Shown: in pieces, positions 53,482 through 62,912 of the stretch
Layout: each line of letters opens with the position of its first letter
Numbering within the stretch: position 1 is the stretch's first letter
Assembly: GCA_948144175.1 (NCBI GenBank)
Contig: CANXME010000387.1
Coordinates: 586,501-650,500, forward strand
Length of the DNA: 64,000 nucleotides
Source of the DNA: Closterium sp. NIES-65
Lineage: Eukaryota > Streptophyta > Zygnematophyceae > Desmidiales > Closteriaceae
Direction: 5' to 3'
Made by a program: the position numbers and the translations under genes
Notes under the pieces: generated by a model
What the model was told of the DNA's origin: nothing
What the model saw: only the letters and a program-made list of their open reading frames with translations
Database searches by the model: none

Positions 53482-53626
53482 CTGCTCTATACCATGTGAA
53501 AAACTGAACGAGAATGAATCAACTATGAATGAAGTGAGTACAAATATGAAACCCTAATTGGGTTGTACCCCCTATGGGATACCCTACTATAGCCTACACA
53601 AATAAGTAAGCTATAATGTTCTGACA
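53482..53626 (-). repeat. C5 5' LTR and primer-binding site
   Basis: LTR 53495-53626; the minus-strand primer-binding site TGGTATAGAGCAG is at 53494-53482. The GATAC duplication follows the LTR on the plus strand. Confidence 0.92.
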
Positions 53627-53698
53627 GATACTCGGGTTCTTCGACGGGTCTCTGCCATACCCAACAAACGGCACACAGTACGAGAAGCAGCAGTACAC

Positions 53699-53895
53699 TG
53701 TTAGAATGCTAGTAAGAGTAGGGCCTAGGGTTAGTAGCCTAGGCCAAAGGAAGTCGAGAGAGTTTAGGCAAAGAGTGGGTTCAATAGAGAGAGGGTACAA
53801 GGATATAGGCAAAGCAAGCAAGGTGCACCACCAAACAATGTAACACTACACTAACTACTGCTACAAGCAGTTTATATAAGAGATATATTTTAACA
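53699..53895 (-). repeat. S2: solo LTR of the D/E group in C7 gag
   Basis: 197 bp, TGTTAGAATGC...ATTTTAACA on the plus strand, flanked by TACAC (53694-53698, 53896-53900). Read in reverse it contains TATATAAAC and GGTGGTGCACC as in D and E. Confidence 0.9.
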
Positions 53896-54129
53896 TACAC
53901 CTATCAGTCAATGATGGCGTACACGATACTACTGAGGAATATCACCCCGACTCAACAGCAGGTTATAAGGTCTTACCAAGGTTACGGCAACTCCGCGGAG
54001 CTCGCGTACAACCACCTGAAGAGCCTGTATCAAGCAACAGACAGCGTAAGCCAAAGTTGGTTAATGGCGCAACTGACAACGGTTGAAATGAAACCAGGGG
54101 AGAAAGGAATGGCGTATATCAGTCGATGA

Positions 54130-57100
54130 CGCGAGTTGCGCGACAAGCTTCTTCAATGCGGAGGGTCGATTTCTGAAGACGCCTTCGTGGCAGTCATCAT
54201 CGGCGGCCTCGGTCCTCAATGGCGCGCCACAAAGGCCATTCTCCGAGCTCACGGAAGAATCTCCGAAGCAGCGCTCTGCGCCGAAATCCACTCCGAGCAG
54301 CAAGACATGGACCTGCAAGAAGAACGACACAAAAAGAAGACATCAGCACCGGAATTCGCGTTCCACACTCAGCGACGCTACAACAACAACAACAACCGGC
54401 AGCAACAACCAAAGCCAGTACCTCCGTTCTGCCACATCTGCAAAACTTCAGGACACCCGCGTATGCACTGCCCGAATCGTCAACAGTCAACAACTCCACA
54501 GCGGCAACTTCGACCTTCAAGCAGCCAAATTGCCTCAACGCAAGCAAATCCCACGACTCAGATTCAAGCCTCAACGACCTCAACAGGACGACCTGCACAT
54601 GGAGCAAGAAACATCGTCAGCTGCATGGCAAAGCTGAGTGACTCCTGCATCACCGAGTCACCACCACACTACTCACCGGAAGAACAACTCGACGAAACCA
54701 CACCCCACCGCGAGTCACTTCAGCCGAACCCGACATACGCCGCCATCGCCCAAAGCGAACCATCTGGAAAGGGCACATGGTTCTTGGACAGTTGCTGCGG
54801 ACAGCACATGTGCTCCTCGGGACGCTTCGTTCAACGAGAACACCAACTTCAACGCGAAGTTGTCATTACAGTCGCCAACAATCAGAACCTGCGAACACGA
54901 CGACAAGGCGTAGTTCAACTTCAGTCAAGGGAAACAAACGTTATACTACAGATGTCAAAAGTACTAATCGCGGAGGGACTCGGCTACAACTTACTGAGCG
55001 TCAGTCAGCTAATGGCGAAAGGGATTCACCTCGAAGCAGACAGCACCACCCAAGAATTCAAGCTGTATCACGGGAGAGGAGGACTCTACATCGGCAAGGC
55101 GGTCCTCAAGAACAATGTCTTCGTTCTTGACTTCGTTCCTGATCTTGGCACCGCCGACAGCGAAGCCATCGTTAACTTCACCAACTGGACACACCCTCCA
55201 GACCTTGATCCAGACTTCAGTCTAGAAGGCTTCTGGTATTCACACACCATCCCCGAAGCAGAAAGAACAAGGGCGTTAGCAACAATTCAGACAACATCAC
55301 CAGCAGCAGAGACAACATCAGCAGCAGCAGAGACAACACCGGCAGCAGCAGAGACAACATCGGCAGCAGCAGAGACAACATCCGCAGCAGCAGAGACAAC
55401 ATCGGCAGCAGCAGAGACAACATCGGCAGTAGGAGAACCATCAACGGCAGCAGCAGGAACGTCAACACCAATTGCTGGTCCTTCAACGACACCGCTCCTC
55501 ATCGACGACACACCACCGACGCCCGCGCAACAACTACACCCAGCACCACGAGAAGTTCATCGTAACGCCAACTTCACCGCCAACTTCTACTCCAACTCCG
55601 ATATGTACCTACGATCACCCGGACATCGCGCCGACGAAAGCACCTGGCACGCAAGGATGGGACACCCAAGCAACACAATATTAAACAATACGATAAGAGC
55701 AGGAGTACTCGACAAGGACTCACTCGTACTGACCGACGGACGAGAACTTCAACGAGTACGCGGAACGTGCTTCACCTGCCCTGAAGGCGACTTACCACAT
55801 CGACCATTTGCGTCTCATCACAACCCGAGCGCACCCGCGTACGCACCACTCGAGAAGGTGTATAGCGACATCCTGTACAATCGGGAACCAGGACAAGTAA
55901 TATACAACTATACAATCACCTTCATCGACGCCGCCACCCGTTACGTCTGGCACCTAAACCTCCCTAGCCGCGACATGGCATTCGAAGCCTTCGTTGCCTG
56001 GCTACCAGTAGCAGAGAGAGAACCGGGCGTGAAACTGAAAAGCTTCCAGTCAAACGGAGGAGGAGAATACACCTCTCAGCGATTCAAGCAGTACCTGGCG
56101 GAAAGGGGAATCAAGCGGCTCATCTCCCTTCCCTACGCCCATCAGCAGCAAGGTGTAGCAGAAAGAATGAACGGGACCTTGCAGAACAGCATGCGCAAAC
56201 TGTTACGTGGCATGCGGCTACCCAACCACCAGTGGCCTGCGGCAATGGACCACGCCGTCATACTGCACAACTTGCTGTCGTCATCATTGCTTCCAAACAA
56301 CGCATCACCGCATCTGCTATGGACAGGGAAACAGGACAGCACAAAAATGTTACGAGTATTCGGATGCATGGTACAGTACCGACCCCCAGCAGCACGAGCG
56401 GGCCGATTTTCTCAACGAGCACAGTGGGGACTACACCTGGGAATCGAAAAGAACTACAACGCGTGGAAAATCTTCGACGTCCATTCCAAGGAAACAGAAG
56501 CAGCACGTGATGTAATTTTCTACGAACGACTCACGCTCCAGACATACCTTGCCAACCTGCAAGAAGACCAGGATCCCACAGGTGGTTTTCGCGGTGACCG
56601 AGCCTTCGCCTCAGCAGCGGACGAAGCTGACTGGGACGAGCAGAATGTGGACAACGCATCAGAAGAAGCCGGACCTCTTCCGTTCTGCTCCGTCGACGTT
56701 CCCATGGACGAAGATAACCCTCGCGAAAGTGTCAACGCCGAAACCTTCTACTATTTCGCCGACAACGGTTACGTAACACCTGCGACAGTCAACACCAACG
56801 AAGCAGAACGAGTAGGACCGAACTTCATACCTGATCCAGAAGCGGGAGATGAAGCAGCTTATCTCGAGGACGCAAATCTTCCCCGCTACTCACAGAGTGG
56901 ACTGCAAATTCTCGGACTCGTCACCGCAGTCCACGGCACCGCCATTCCTAAAGAGCATGCGACAGTTCAACAGGCTCTGGGGGGGGAGCATAAGGAAAAA
57001 TGGCGCGAAGCCATGGACAAGGAGCTGAAGGCACTGGAGGAACGCAACACGTGGAAAGTGGTTCCTATCGGCGTGGCACGGAACAAGACAGTGCTCACCG

Positions 57101-57591
57101 GGAAGTGGGTCTTCCGTGTGAAGACAAAATCTGACGGCACCATTGACAAATTTAAAGCTCGCTGGGTTGTACGCAGCTTCGACCAAGAACACGGACGAGA
57201 CTTCACCAAAACTTTCGCTCCGGTTAGCCGCCACACCTCACTACGCATTCTCCTCGCAATCGCCGCCATGAAGAAGAAGCTGCGACAAATTGACATCGCG
57301 AACGCGTTTCTCTACGTACCTGTTGATGCAGAAATTTTCGTCGAGCTACCGCACGGCTCCCACAGAGAACCCAACCAAGTCTGCCAGCTACTCAAGTCAC
57401 TCTACGACATCAAGCAGGCTCCGCGACTGTGGCAACAGTACCTGCACGCTCGCCTCATCCGCATCGGCTTCAAGCAACTACCGCACGATCAAGGCATGTA
57501 CCGGCTCACAAAAAACGACGACTACATCCTACTAATCGTCTACGTGGACGATCTCCTTTACATCGGCTCAAATTACGGCATCACTACCTAG
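54130..57591 (+). CDS. C7 knuckle, protease, integrase and reverse transcriptase (long open frame)
   Basis: 1154 codons, open between TGA 54127 and TAG 57589, in phase with gag before it; ATG 54136 is not a natural start. Zinc knuckle CHICKTSGHPRMHC (54430-54471). The protease reads FLDSCCGQHM, with the Asp kept. A heptapeptide array lies at 55284-55434. Integrase zinc module WHARMGHPSN...CFTCPEG; core Asp in VYSDILY; the second core Asp is Asn (FQSNGGGEY, AAC 56053-56055); Glu in GVAERMNGT (56161). RT: FKARWVVRSFDQ, LRQIDIANAFLY, LYDIKQAPRLW, IVYVDDLLYIG (57541). Loss of the integrase Asp makes integration unlikely even where the frame is open. Confidence 0.88.
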   Translation, partial: RELRDKLLQCGGSISEDAFVAVIIGGLGPQWRATKAILRAHGRISEAALCAEIHSEQQDMDLQEERHKKKTSAPEFAFHTQRRYNNNNNRQQQPKPVPPFCHICKTSGHPRMHCPNRQQSTTPQRQLRPSSSQIASTQANPTTQIQASTTSTGRPAHGARNIVSCMAKLSDSCITESPPHYSPEEQLDETTPHRESLQPNPTYAAIAQSEPSGKGTWFLDSCCGQHMCSSGRFVQREHQLQREVVITVANNQNLRTRRQGVVQLQSRETNVILQMSKVLIAEGLGYNLLSVSQLMAKGIHLEADSTTQEFKLYHGRGGLYIGKAVLKNNVFVLDFVPDLGTADSEAIVNFTNWTHPPDLDPDFSLEGFWYSHTIPEAERTRALATIQTTSPAAETTSAAAETTPAAAETTSAAAETTSAAAETTSAAAETTSAVGEPSTAAAGTSTPIAGPSTTPLLIDDTPPTPAQQLHPAPREVHRNANFTANFYSNSDMYLRSPGHRADESTWHARMGHPSNTILNNTIRAGVLDKDSLVLTDGRELQRVRGTCFTCPEGDLPHRPFASHHNPSAPAYAPLEKVYSDILYNREPGQVIYNYTITFIDAATRYVWHLNLPSRDMAFEAFVAWLPVAEREPGVKLKSFQSNGGGEYTSQRFKQYLAERGIKRLISLPYAHQQQGVAERMNGTLQNSMRKLLRGMRLPNHQWPAAMDHAVILHNLLSSSLLPNNASPHLLWTGKQDSTKMLRVFGCMVQYRPPAARAGRFSQRAQWGLHLGIEKNYNAWKIFDVHSKETEAARDVIFYERLTLQTYLANLQEDQDPTGGFRGDRAFASAADEADWDEQNVDNASEEAGPLPFCSVDVPMDEDNPRESVNAETFYYFADNGYVTPATVNTNEAERVGPNFIPDPEAGDEAAYLEDANLPRYSQSGLQILGLVTAVHGTAIPKEHATVQQALGGEHKEKWREAMDKELKALEERNTWKVVPIGVARNKTVLTGKWVFRVKTKSDGTIDKFKARWVVRSFDQEHGRDFTKTFAPVSRHTSLRILLAIAAMKKKLRQIDIANAFLYVPVDAEIFVELPHGSHREPNQVCQLLKSLYDIKQAPRLWQQYLHARLIRIGFKQLPHDQGMYRLTKNDDYILLIVYVDDLLYIGSNYGITT
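55284..55434 (+). repeat. 21-bp minisatellite coding for ETTSAAA repeats
   Basis: About seven near-perfect units containing GCAGCAGAGACAACATC, between the protease and integrase zinc module of C7, giving a low-complexity Ser/Thr/Ala spacer. Confidence 0.9.
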
Positions 57592-58200
57592 TTCGAAAGG
57601 GAGCTGCATCGAGATCTCACGCTCACAGTTTCATCTACCGTCACTCAGTACCTCGGCCTCAACATCCGGGAAGAGGAGGACGCGATCTACCTCAGCGCCG
57701 AGAAATATGCTGACACTATCGCCAAACGCTTTGCGCTCACACCAACAGCCATCTCCACGCCATCCCAATACACGGCAGGTAACGTTAAAGGAAACTCCGC
57801 TCTACTTAAGCCCGCCGGCATACGAGACTACCAGAAGAAGCTGGGATGTCTTCTCTTCGCAGCCGTCACCTGTCGCCCCAACCTCTCATACTCCGCAAGC
57901 CAGCTCGCCACCTACCTCAAGAAGCCTGAAGTAGAAGATCTGGCGGAGCTCGACCACGCTCTTCACTACTTCGTCAGCACCCCAACGATCGGCCTAACTT
58001 ACTACAAGAATGCAACCACACCGACTAAGTTAATCGGCTACGTCAACGCTGATCACGCTGGCGACTCCGACAATAGGCGCTCCCGCACCGGCTACATCTA
58101 CCGCCTCGAACCTATCGGACCTATCTCTTGGCAATCGAGCAAGCAGGAATTAATTGCTCTCTCGTCAGCTGAAGCAGAATATATTGCACTCTGCTCAGCC
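57592..58200 (+). pseudogene. C7 RT thumb and RNase H, truncated
   Basis: Same frame as the preceding pol after TAG 57589. FERELHRDLTL, YLGLNIREEEDAIYLS and CLLFAAVTCRPNLSYSAS mark the RT-RNase H connection. RNase H reads IGYVNADHAGD: the first catalytic Asp is Asn (AAC 58045-58047, after a C, consistent with CpG deamination). SSAEAEYIALCSA is present and then C8 begins at 58201, removing the tail and the 3' LTR. Confidence 0.84.
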
Positions 58201-58331
58201 TGAGAAAGTGAGAACGAGAATGAATGAACTATGAATGAAGTGGGTACAAGTACTAACCCTAATTGGGTTGTACCCCCTATGGGATACCCCACTACAGCCT
58301 ACACAAAAGCATAAGCTATAATGTTCTGACA
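58201..58331 (-). repeat. C8 3' LTR
   Basis: TGAGAAAGTGAG...TGTTCTGACA on the plus strand (131 bp), followed by CACCCCCATAGG, the polypurine complement. The conserved 3' block lies at 58400-58445. Confidence 0.87.
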
Positions 58332-58540
58332 CACCCCCATAGGCAAAGTGGGGGAGAACAGGGGGTCACAAGACCAGTCAAGCAAAGCAAAACAAAGCAA
58401 AGCTCAGGGTGGATCACAAAGTCACCACACATTCCGAGCACAAGTACAAGGCCACAAGGCCAGTTCACATGCAGGAGTACATATATATAAGGCTAGACAA
58501 GCAAGAGCAGGTATATATATATGTAACAGTACAAGCAAGG

Positions 58541-59397
58541 TCAAGAGGTGAGCAAGTGAGGCAAGACAGGGACAAGACCCAACTGAGTGCAGAAGCGCTG
58601 ATGATCACAAGGCGGAAGTGCCTTGGTGAAAACATCAGCAGTGTTGGCCTCAGAGGCCACGTACGCAAGCCGCAACTGTCCACGCTGCTGTAGCTCACGA
58701 GCAAGGAAGTAGCGGAGAGCAATGTGCTTTGTTCTGTGCTCCAGTCGCTGCTCTCGACACAAGGCCAGCATGGCCTTGTTGTCTACGTACAGCACTGGAG
58801 GAGAACGAGGCGGCTCTCCGAGGTCAGTCAGCAGGTAGGTGAGCCAGCGAAGCTCCTGTGCAGCCATGGCCCCGGCGTAGATCTCAGCCTCACAACTGGA
58901 GCCAAGAACAGAAGACGAGCGAGTAGCCCGCCACGAGACAGAGCCGGAACCAAGGCTGAAGGTGTAACCCTGTGACGACCGCTGCGTAGCCTGGTCGTTA
59001 GCCCAAGAAGCGTCTGCGTGCCCAATGAGGACCATTGGACTGCGCCCTCCAAGCACTAGCCCCATGCCCGACGTACTGCACAAGTAGCGCAACACCCTCT
59101 TCGCTGCAGCCATGTGCTCTGGTCGGTGTCTCCCAGGAGCAACATAGCGTGCGAGAATGCTAAGAGGGTATGCAAGGTCAGGTCGTGTGCAGGTCATCAG
59201 GTACATGAGGCAGCCAACAAGCTCTGGATACGGGCCACTCGACAATACGGACTCATCCGAAGGCAAAGCTGAGAGCGAGTGGCGAGTAGGCAGAGGAGTG
59301 GCCTGAGGCGAGGAGTACGTGAAGTCGAAGCGCTGAAGGACCTGCTGCACCATGTGTGACTGAGTCAGGGTAATGGTGCGGCGTGCTCTGTCCCGGA
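58541..59397 (-). pseudogene. C8 RT end and RNase H
   Basis: One open stretch of the minus strand from the C3 junction to TGA at 58541. From the DRARRTITLTQSHMVQQ segment it runs through the SALPSDESVLSSG loop and RNase H (GHADASWAND, SCEAEIYAGA, LYVDNKAML) to the ADVFTKAL tail and VLPHLL end. Residues match C6 closely. No stop occurs, but the RT palm is missing upstream, so the protein cannot be complete. The ATG at 59353 is internal to the domain. Confidence 0.85.
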
Positions 59398-60226
59398 TGT
59401 TGGTGCAACCCTATGGTTTGCACTCGGCTTGTTGTCCGTGTGCATGCATGTGTGTGTGTATGGAATGGTATGAGGGCATGGGATAATATATATTTCATGC
59501 TTATAATTGTGTGTGAATGTTGAGTCATGATGTCGAGTGTGTGTGTTGAGTCAATAGCGAGTTATCGCTAGACGCGTGTTACGCGGTCGTTTGTGTCTCG
59601 CGCGCGGTTTTTATTTTGTCGTGCGCGGTTTCTGTTTTCTCCTGTGTCGAACGTTCGGTGTGTCGTAGGTGTGTGCAGTAGACCCATCAAGAACTCAAGG
59701 ATGAGTTTGTGATGAAGAGCCCGAGCCTTGGTGTCAAGCCTCAAGTGATTTCGAAGCTCGCCAAAAGGGTACACCTCAAGATATTGAAGATAGTTACATT
59801 ACTTTGTGTAGTGTAACATTTCACTTGGTGTAGGCCCTAGTGAAGGGTAGTTTCGAGACCCTTCGTGGTTGGGGACAGTGTGGCACTGTTCCACATCACT
59901 GTACCTCGGCTCTTGGGGTTTGTAGGAGCTGGGAGTCATTCCCAACTCGTAACTCTCCCTAACTCTTCCTATCTTGTGTTCTAAGACTATAGTGGCTGCC
60001 ATAGTGCCGTTCGTTCAAACCAACGTTGTGTCGTCAATACTTGATCAAATCGTGCGATCTAACTTGCCTACTGTAGGCGACAATATGACGCTCCAGATCC
60101 AAGTTGAATCAAGTCATTTGAAGCTGTGACCAGAACGCTATGAACGTTTGAAGCCGCTGTGCAGAAATCCGACTATACACTCTATCTTTCGTTTTAGGCA
60201 CATTGGAGCCTACTGTGACTATAACA
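59398..60226 (+). repeat. C3 5' LTR
   Basis: 829 bp, TGTTGGTGCAACC...CTATAACA, closely similar to both C1 LTRs and carrying the duplicated GTGCGCGGTTTCT unit. Confidence 0.92.
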
Positions 60227-62893
60227 AGTGGTATCAGAGCCCCTTGAAGCAATTTCGACAATGGCTGGACCTGAGGGAAGGGGTGGCAGAGGTTCTGGTG
60301 GCAGAGGAGAAGCCCAAGCTCAAGGCCAACCCCGTGATTCAACCATGGCGCCCGTGCAACCAAGTGTTGGCCCATCTAGGGATGAGCCTAGAGTATTTGG
60401 CCTTGACAAGTTCAATGGTGACAACTTTGCTGAGTGGTCCTTCAGAATGGAGAACATATTTGACCACTATGACCTGCTGGAGGTGATGGAAGGAACGGAG
60501 AAGCGTCCCGAGAACGACCCGGAGAAGAGTCCGTGGGTGCGGAAGAGCGCACAAGGCTACCTCCTACTTGGGCAAGCGTTGGGGAGCAGCCAAATCCGTC
60601 ACATCAAGCCTTTCCAGCGTGAACCAGAGAAGGGACCAAAAGCATGGGCTGCTCTCAAGGGTGTACACGCTCCTGCAACAGCGGCGGTAGCTGTGGTGTT
60701 GGAACGGAAAATGGCGACGTTACGAATTGAAGAGGATGAAGCGGTTGAAGAAGGGGTGCAGAAATTCTTCGACTTGTTGACGCGGCTTGAGGGAGCGGAT
60801 TTGAACTATAGTGAGCTCCAAAAGAAGACCAAGTTGCTGGCCCTACTCCCCGAATCATGGTCCTCGCTCATCATCAACCTGAATCGCGACTTGCCCCGCC
60901 TCTCGCTCGAAGACGTGAAGCGGGCTATCCTTCAAGAGGATTTCCGCCGCCGTGAGTTGGCGAGTGCGGATGGCGCTGGGGCAGCGAGCATCGGCCATGA
61001 ATATGGTCGAGGAAGAGGCAGAGGACGATGGGGAGGAAGGTTTGGTGGCAGCAACTTCGGCGGAGGCCGCGGGAGTGGCGGTTACGGCAGCGACGACAAG
61101 AGCTACGGACGCAGCCGCGGCCGATTCGACGGCGAGTGTCACTATTGCCACAAGAGCGGACACATGTGGCGCGACTGCTACAAACTCCCTGATGGTTGGA
61201 CCCCTGCTCAAGGCCAAGAGGGTAGAGGAGCAGGAGGAGGGAGAGGACGAGGCCGTGGAGGCCGTGGCGGTCGCGGTGGCGGAGCTGCAAACATGAAGAG
61301 CGGAGACAACGACAAGGACCCGAGCGACGATCGATACCCGGGTCTATTCTACTTCGTGTCGACGCAAGCACCGGCTGGTCCAGAGAAGGATGAAGGCTTT
61401 GAGGAGCCAGCAGCTGTGGGGAAGGTGACCCTACACCCCCTGGACTACTGGGTGATTGATAGTGGCGCTACCTATAGCATGACACCTCGCCCGGACTTGC
61501 TCACCGAACTCGAGCCGTCACCGGTGAAGCATGTCACATCGGCTTTGGGGCAGCGAGCTGAGGTGAAAGGCATGGGGAAGGCCATGTTCAAGGGTGCTGA
61601 TGGGAAGATGGTGGGCCTCAAGAACGTGCTTTGGGTGCCCAGCCTTGCTGCAAACCTGATTTCCGTGCGGCGGTTGGCAAAGGCCGGCATGGACACGAAC
61701 TCGAAGGGAGCCAAGACCTACACCGCAAGGCTTGGCGATCGAATTCTCTGGGACCTTCATGAGGACAAGGATGTCTACAACGAGATGTGGCAGATCCCAG
61801 TGGTCCCTATGCCAAAGGAGAGGCAAGTGGCAGCAAGCGTCAGCACCAAGGATGGAGCGGTCGGTAGCGACGATGGCGCGAATGGTCGCGCTAAGGAGAA
61901 TGAGCTCAAGAAGAGAAAACCTGGAGGGACCAGCAAGTTCAGTGAACCTAAGGAGAGTGGTGCAGCAGCCAAGGAGCAGCAAAAGGGTGAGGAGAACCCC
62001 GAGGCAGCAGCGGAGGAGGACTACGGAGAGAGTATGTGGGGCGCTATTGCGAGCGCGGCATTCTCCAATCCAACTTCGGCTACGGGGGAGTGTGATTGGC
62101 TCACCTTGCATCGGCGCATGGGGCATGTGGCCCTGCCCATCTTGCAGCAGCTAGTGAAGAATGAGATGGTTGCTGGCATTCGTGTGAAGGGGGAGCCCGA
62201 TGAGGTACTTGGCTGCCCGACGTGCATGCAAGCCAAGTTCACCCGTTTCCCATTCTCTAGTTCGGAGGCAACGGCTAAGGCACCACTTGATGAGGTGGTG
62301 ATGGACGTGGTGGGCCCCCTGAAGCTTGGAGCTGCTGGAGCTGAGTACTTCCTCACTATTGTGGGCGTCTACACCCGTATGACTTGGGTGTACGTGCTGG
62401 CCAGGAAGAGCGACGTGGCTGAAACGTTGAAGGCGGATTGGTTCCCGATGGTGGAGCGGCAACAAGACCGTCTAGTCAAGTCAATCCGCACCGATCGAGG
62501 GGGAGAGTTCCTGAGCAAGGAGTTTGGGTTGTGGCTGAAGAAGAATGGTATTCGGCACTCCCTCACCATGCCATACTCCCCTGCAGTGAACGGCATCGCC
62601 GAGCGAGCGAACCGCACAATCACGGAGGCGGCACGTGGGCTGCTCATTGAAGCCGGGCTACCCGACTATTTCTGGCCTGATGCGGTGCGGAGTGCGTGTG
62701 TGGCCAAGAACAGAGCCTTGACTCATGTGGGAGCAGACAAATGGGTGCCCTATGTGGAGTGGCTAGGAAGGAAGCCAAAGGTGGATATGCTTCGGGTGTT
62801 TGGGTGCATGTGCATGGCGCTCGTGCCTAAGCATCTTCGGCACAACAAGCTTGGTGCCAAGGCGGTGTGGGCCGTGCACTTGGGCATGGCTCA
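59398..62893 (+). mobile_element. Ty1/copia C3, C1 family, 3'-truncated, inserted in C8
   Basis: 5' LTR 59398-60226 (829 bp) and TGGTATCAGAGC at 60229-60240, then an open gag-integrase frame. It ends after the HLGMAQ segment at about 62893, where C8 resumes with AGCAGCTGCCAAACACTG. RT, RNase H and 3' LTR are missing. Its intact frame shows which bases changed in C1. Confidence 0.92.
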
Positions 62894-62912
62894 AGCAGCT
62901 GCCAAACACTGA
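60261..62912 (+). CDS. C3 Gag, protease and integrase (open frame, truncated)
   Basis: About 883 residues from ATG 60261 (MAGPEGRGGRG). Gag domain at residues 40-240; Gly/Arg-rich segment; zinc knuckle CHYCHKSGHMWRDC near residue 293; protease YWVIDSGATYSM near 400. Integrase zinc module is LHRRMGHVALP...CPTCMQAKF near 615-660. Core: Asp in VVMDVVGPL, Asp in IRTDRGGEF near 742, Glu in GIAERANRTI near 780. No stop interrupts it, in contrast to C1. The last six codons read into C8 sequence, so the C-terminus is chimeric and the stop at 62910-62912 is accidental. Confidence 0.88.
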   Translation: MAGPEGRGGRGSGGRGEAQAQGQPRDSTMAPVQPSVGPSRDEPRVFGLDKFNGDNFAEWSFRMENIFDHYDLLEVMEGTEKRPENDPEKSPWVRKSAQGYLLLGQALGSSQIRHIKPFQREPEKGPKAWAALKGVHAPATAAVAVVLERKMATLRIEEDEAVEEGVQKFFDLLTRLEGADLNYSELQKKTKLLALLPESWSSLIINLNRDLPRLSLEDVKRAILQEDFRRRELASADGAGAASIGHEYGRGRGRGRWGGRFGGSNFGGGRGSGGYGSDDKSYGRSRGRFDGECHYCHKSGHMWRDCYKLPDGWTPAQGQEGRGAGGGRGRGRGGRGGRGGGAANMKSGDNDKDPSDDRYPGLFYFVSTQAPAGPEKDEGFEEPAAVGKVTLHPLDYWVIDSGATYSMTPRPDLLTELEPSPVKHVTSALGQRAEVKGMGKAMFKGADGKMVGLKNVLWVPSLAANLISVRRLAKAGMDTNSKGAKTYTARLGDRILWDLHEDKDVYNEMWQIPVVPMPKERQVAASVSTKDGAVGSDDGANGRAKENELKKRKPGGTSKFSEPKESGAAAKEQQKGEENPEAAAEEDYGESMWGAIASAAFSNPTSATGECDWLTLHRRMGHVALPILQQLVKNEMVAGIRVKGEPDEVLGCPTCMQAKFTRFPFSSSEATAKAPLDEVVMDVVGPLKLGAAGAEYFLTIVGVYTRMTWVYVLARKSDVAETLKADWFPMVERQQDRLVKSIRTDRGGEFLSKEFGLWLKKNGIRHSLTMPYSPAVNGIAERANRTITEAARGLLIEAGLPDYFWPDAVRSACVAKNRALTHVGADKWVPYVEWLGRKPKVDMLRVFGCMCMALVPKHLRHNKLGAKAVWAVHLGMAQAAAKH

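Larger units (their letters stand above)
46057..53626 (-). mobile_element. Ty1/copia retrotransposon C5, full length, minus strand
   Basis: 7570 bp; LTRs 46057-46188 and 53495-53626 (132 bp, one difference), target duplication GATAC (46052-46056, 53627-53631). On the minus strand: primer-binding site 53494-53482, a GC-rich leader of about 1.1 kb, gag-pol from ATG 52382 to about 46411, the conserved 3' block, and the polypurine tract beside 46189. Despite nearly identical LTRs, pol carries two single-base insertions and three stops compared with C6. Confidence 0.94.
45101..54129 (+). pseudogene. C7 Gag, split by S1, C5 and S2
   Basis: Exonic pieces are 45101-45451, 45892-46056, 53632-53698 and 53901-54129. 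It starts MATQKERSNSNG at ATG 45101, 60 nt after the LTR. TAG at 45257-45259 and a later frame change disable the N-terminal part. FDGKDFFTWSFEFELMM and the LAYNHLKSLYQATDSVSQSW segment identify a copia Gag of the UBN2 type. TGA at 54127-54129, in the context CGA TGA CGC, separates it from the downstream open frame in the same phase. Gag would make the particle; this copy cannot. Confidence 0.8.
44610..58200 (+). mobile_element. Ty1/copia retrotransposon C7 with three nested insertions, 3'-truncated
   Basis: 5' LTR 44610-45040, primer-binding site 45041, gag start 45101, then gag split by S1, C5 and S2, and pol to 58200 where C8 begins. In each case the host frame resumes across the 5-bp duplication (TATGC, GATAC, TACAC), which fixes the order of the pieces. 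RNase H is cut before its end, and no 3' LTR remains. Confidence 0.9.

Noticed and set aside
60228..60260. Upstream ATG 11 codons before the C3 gag start
   Set aside because: It lies in the primer-binding region; the MAGPE start at 60261 is shared with C1 and better placed.
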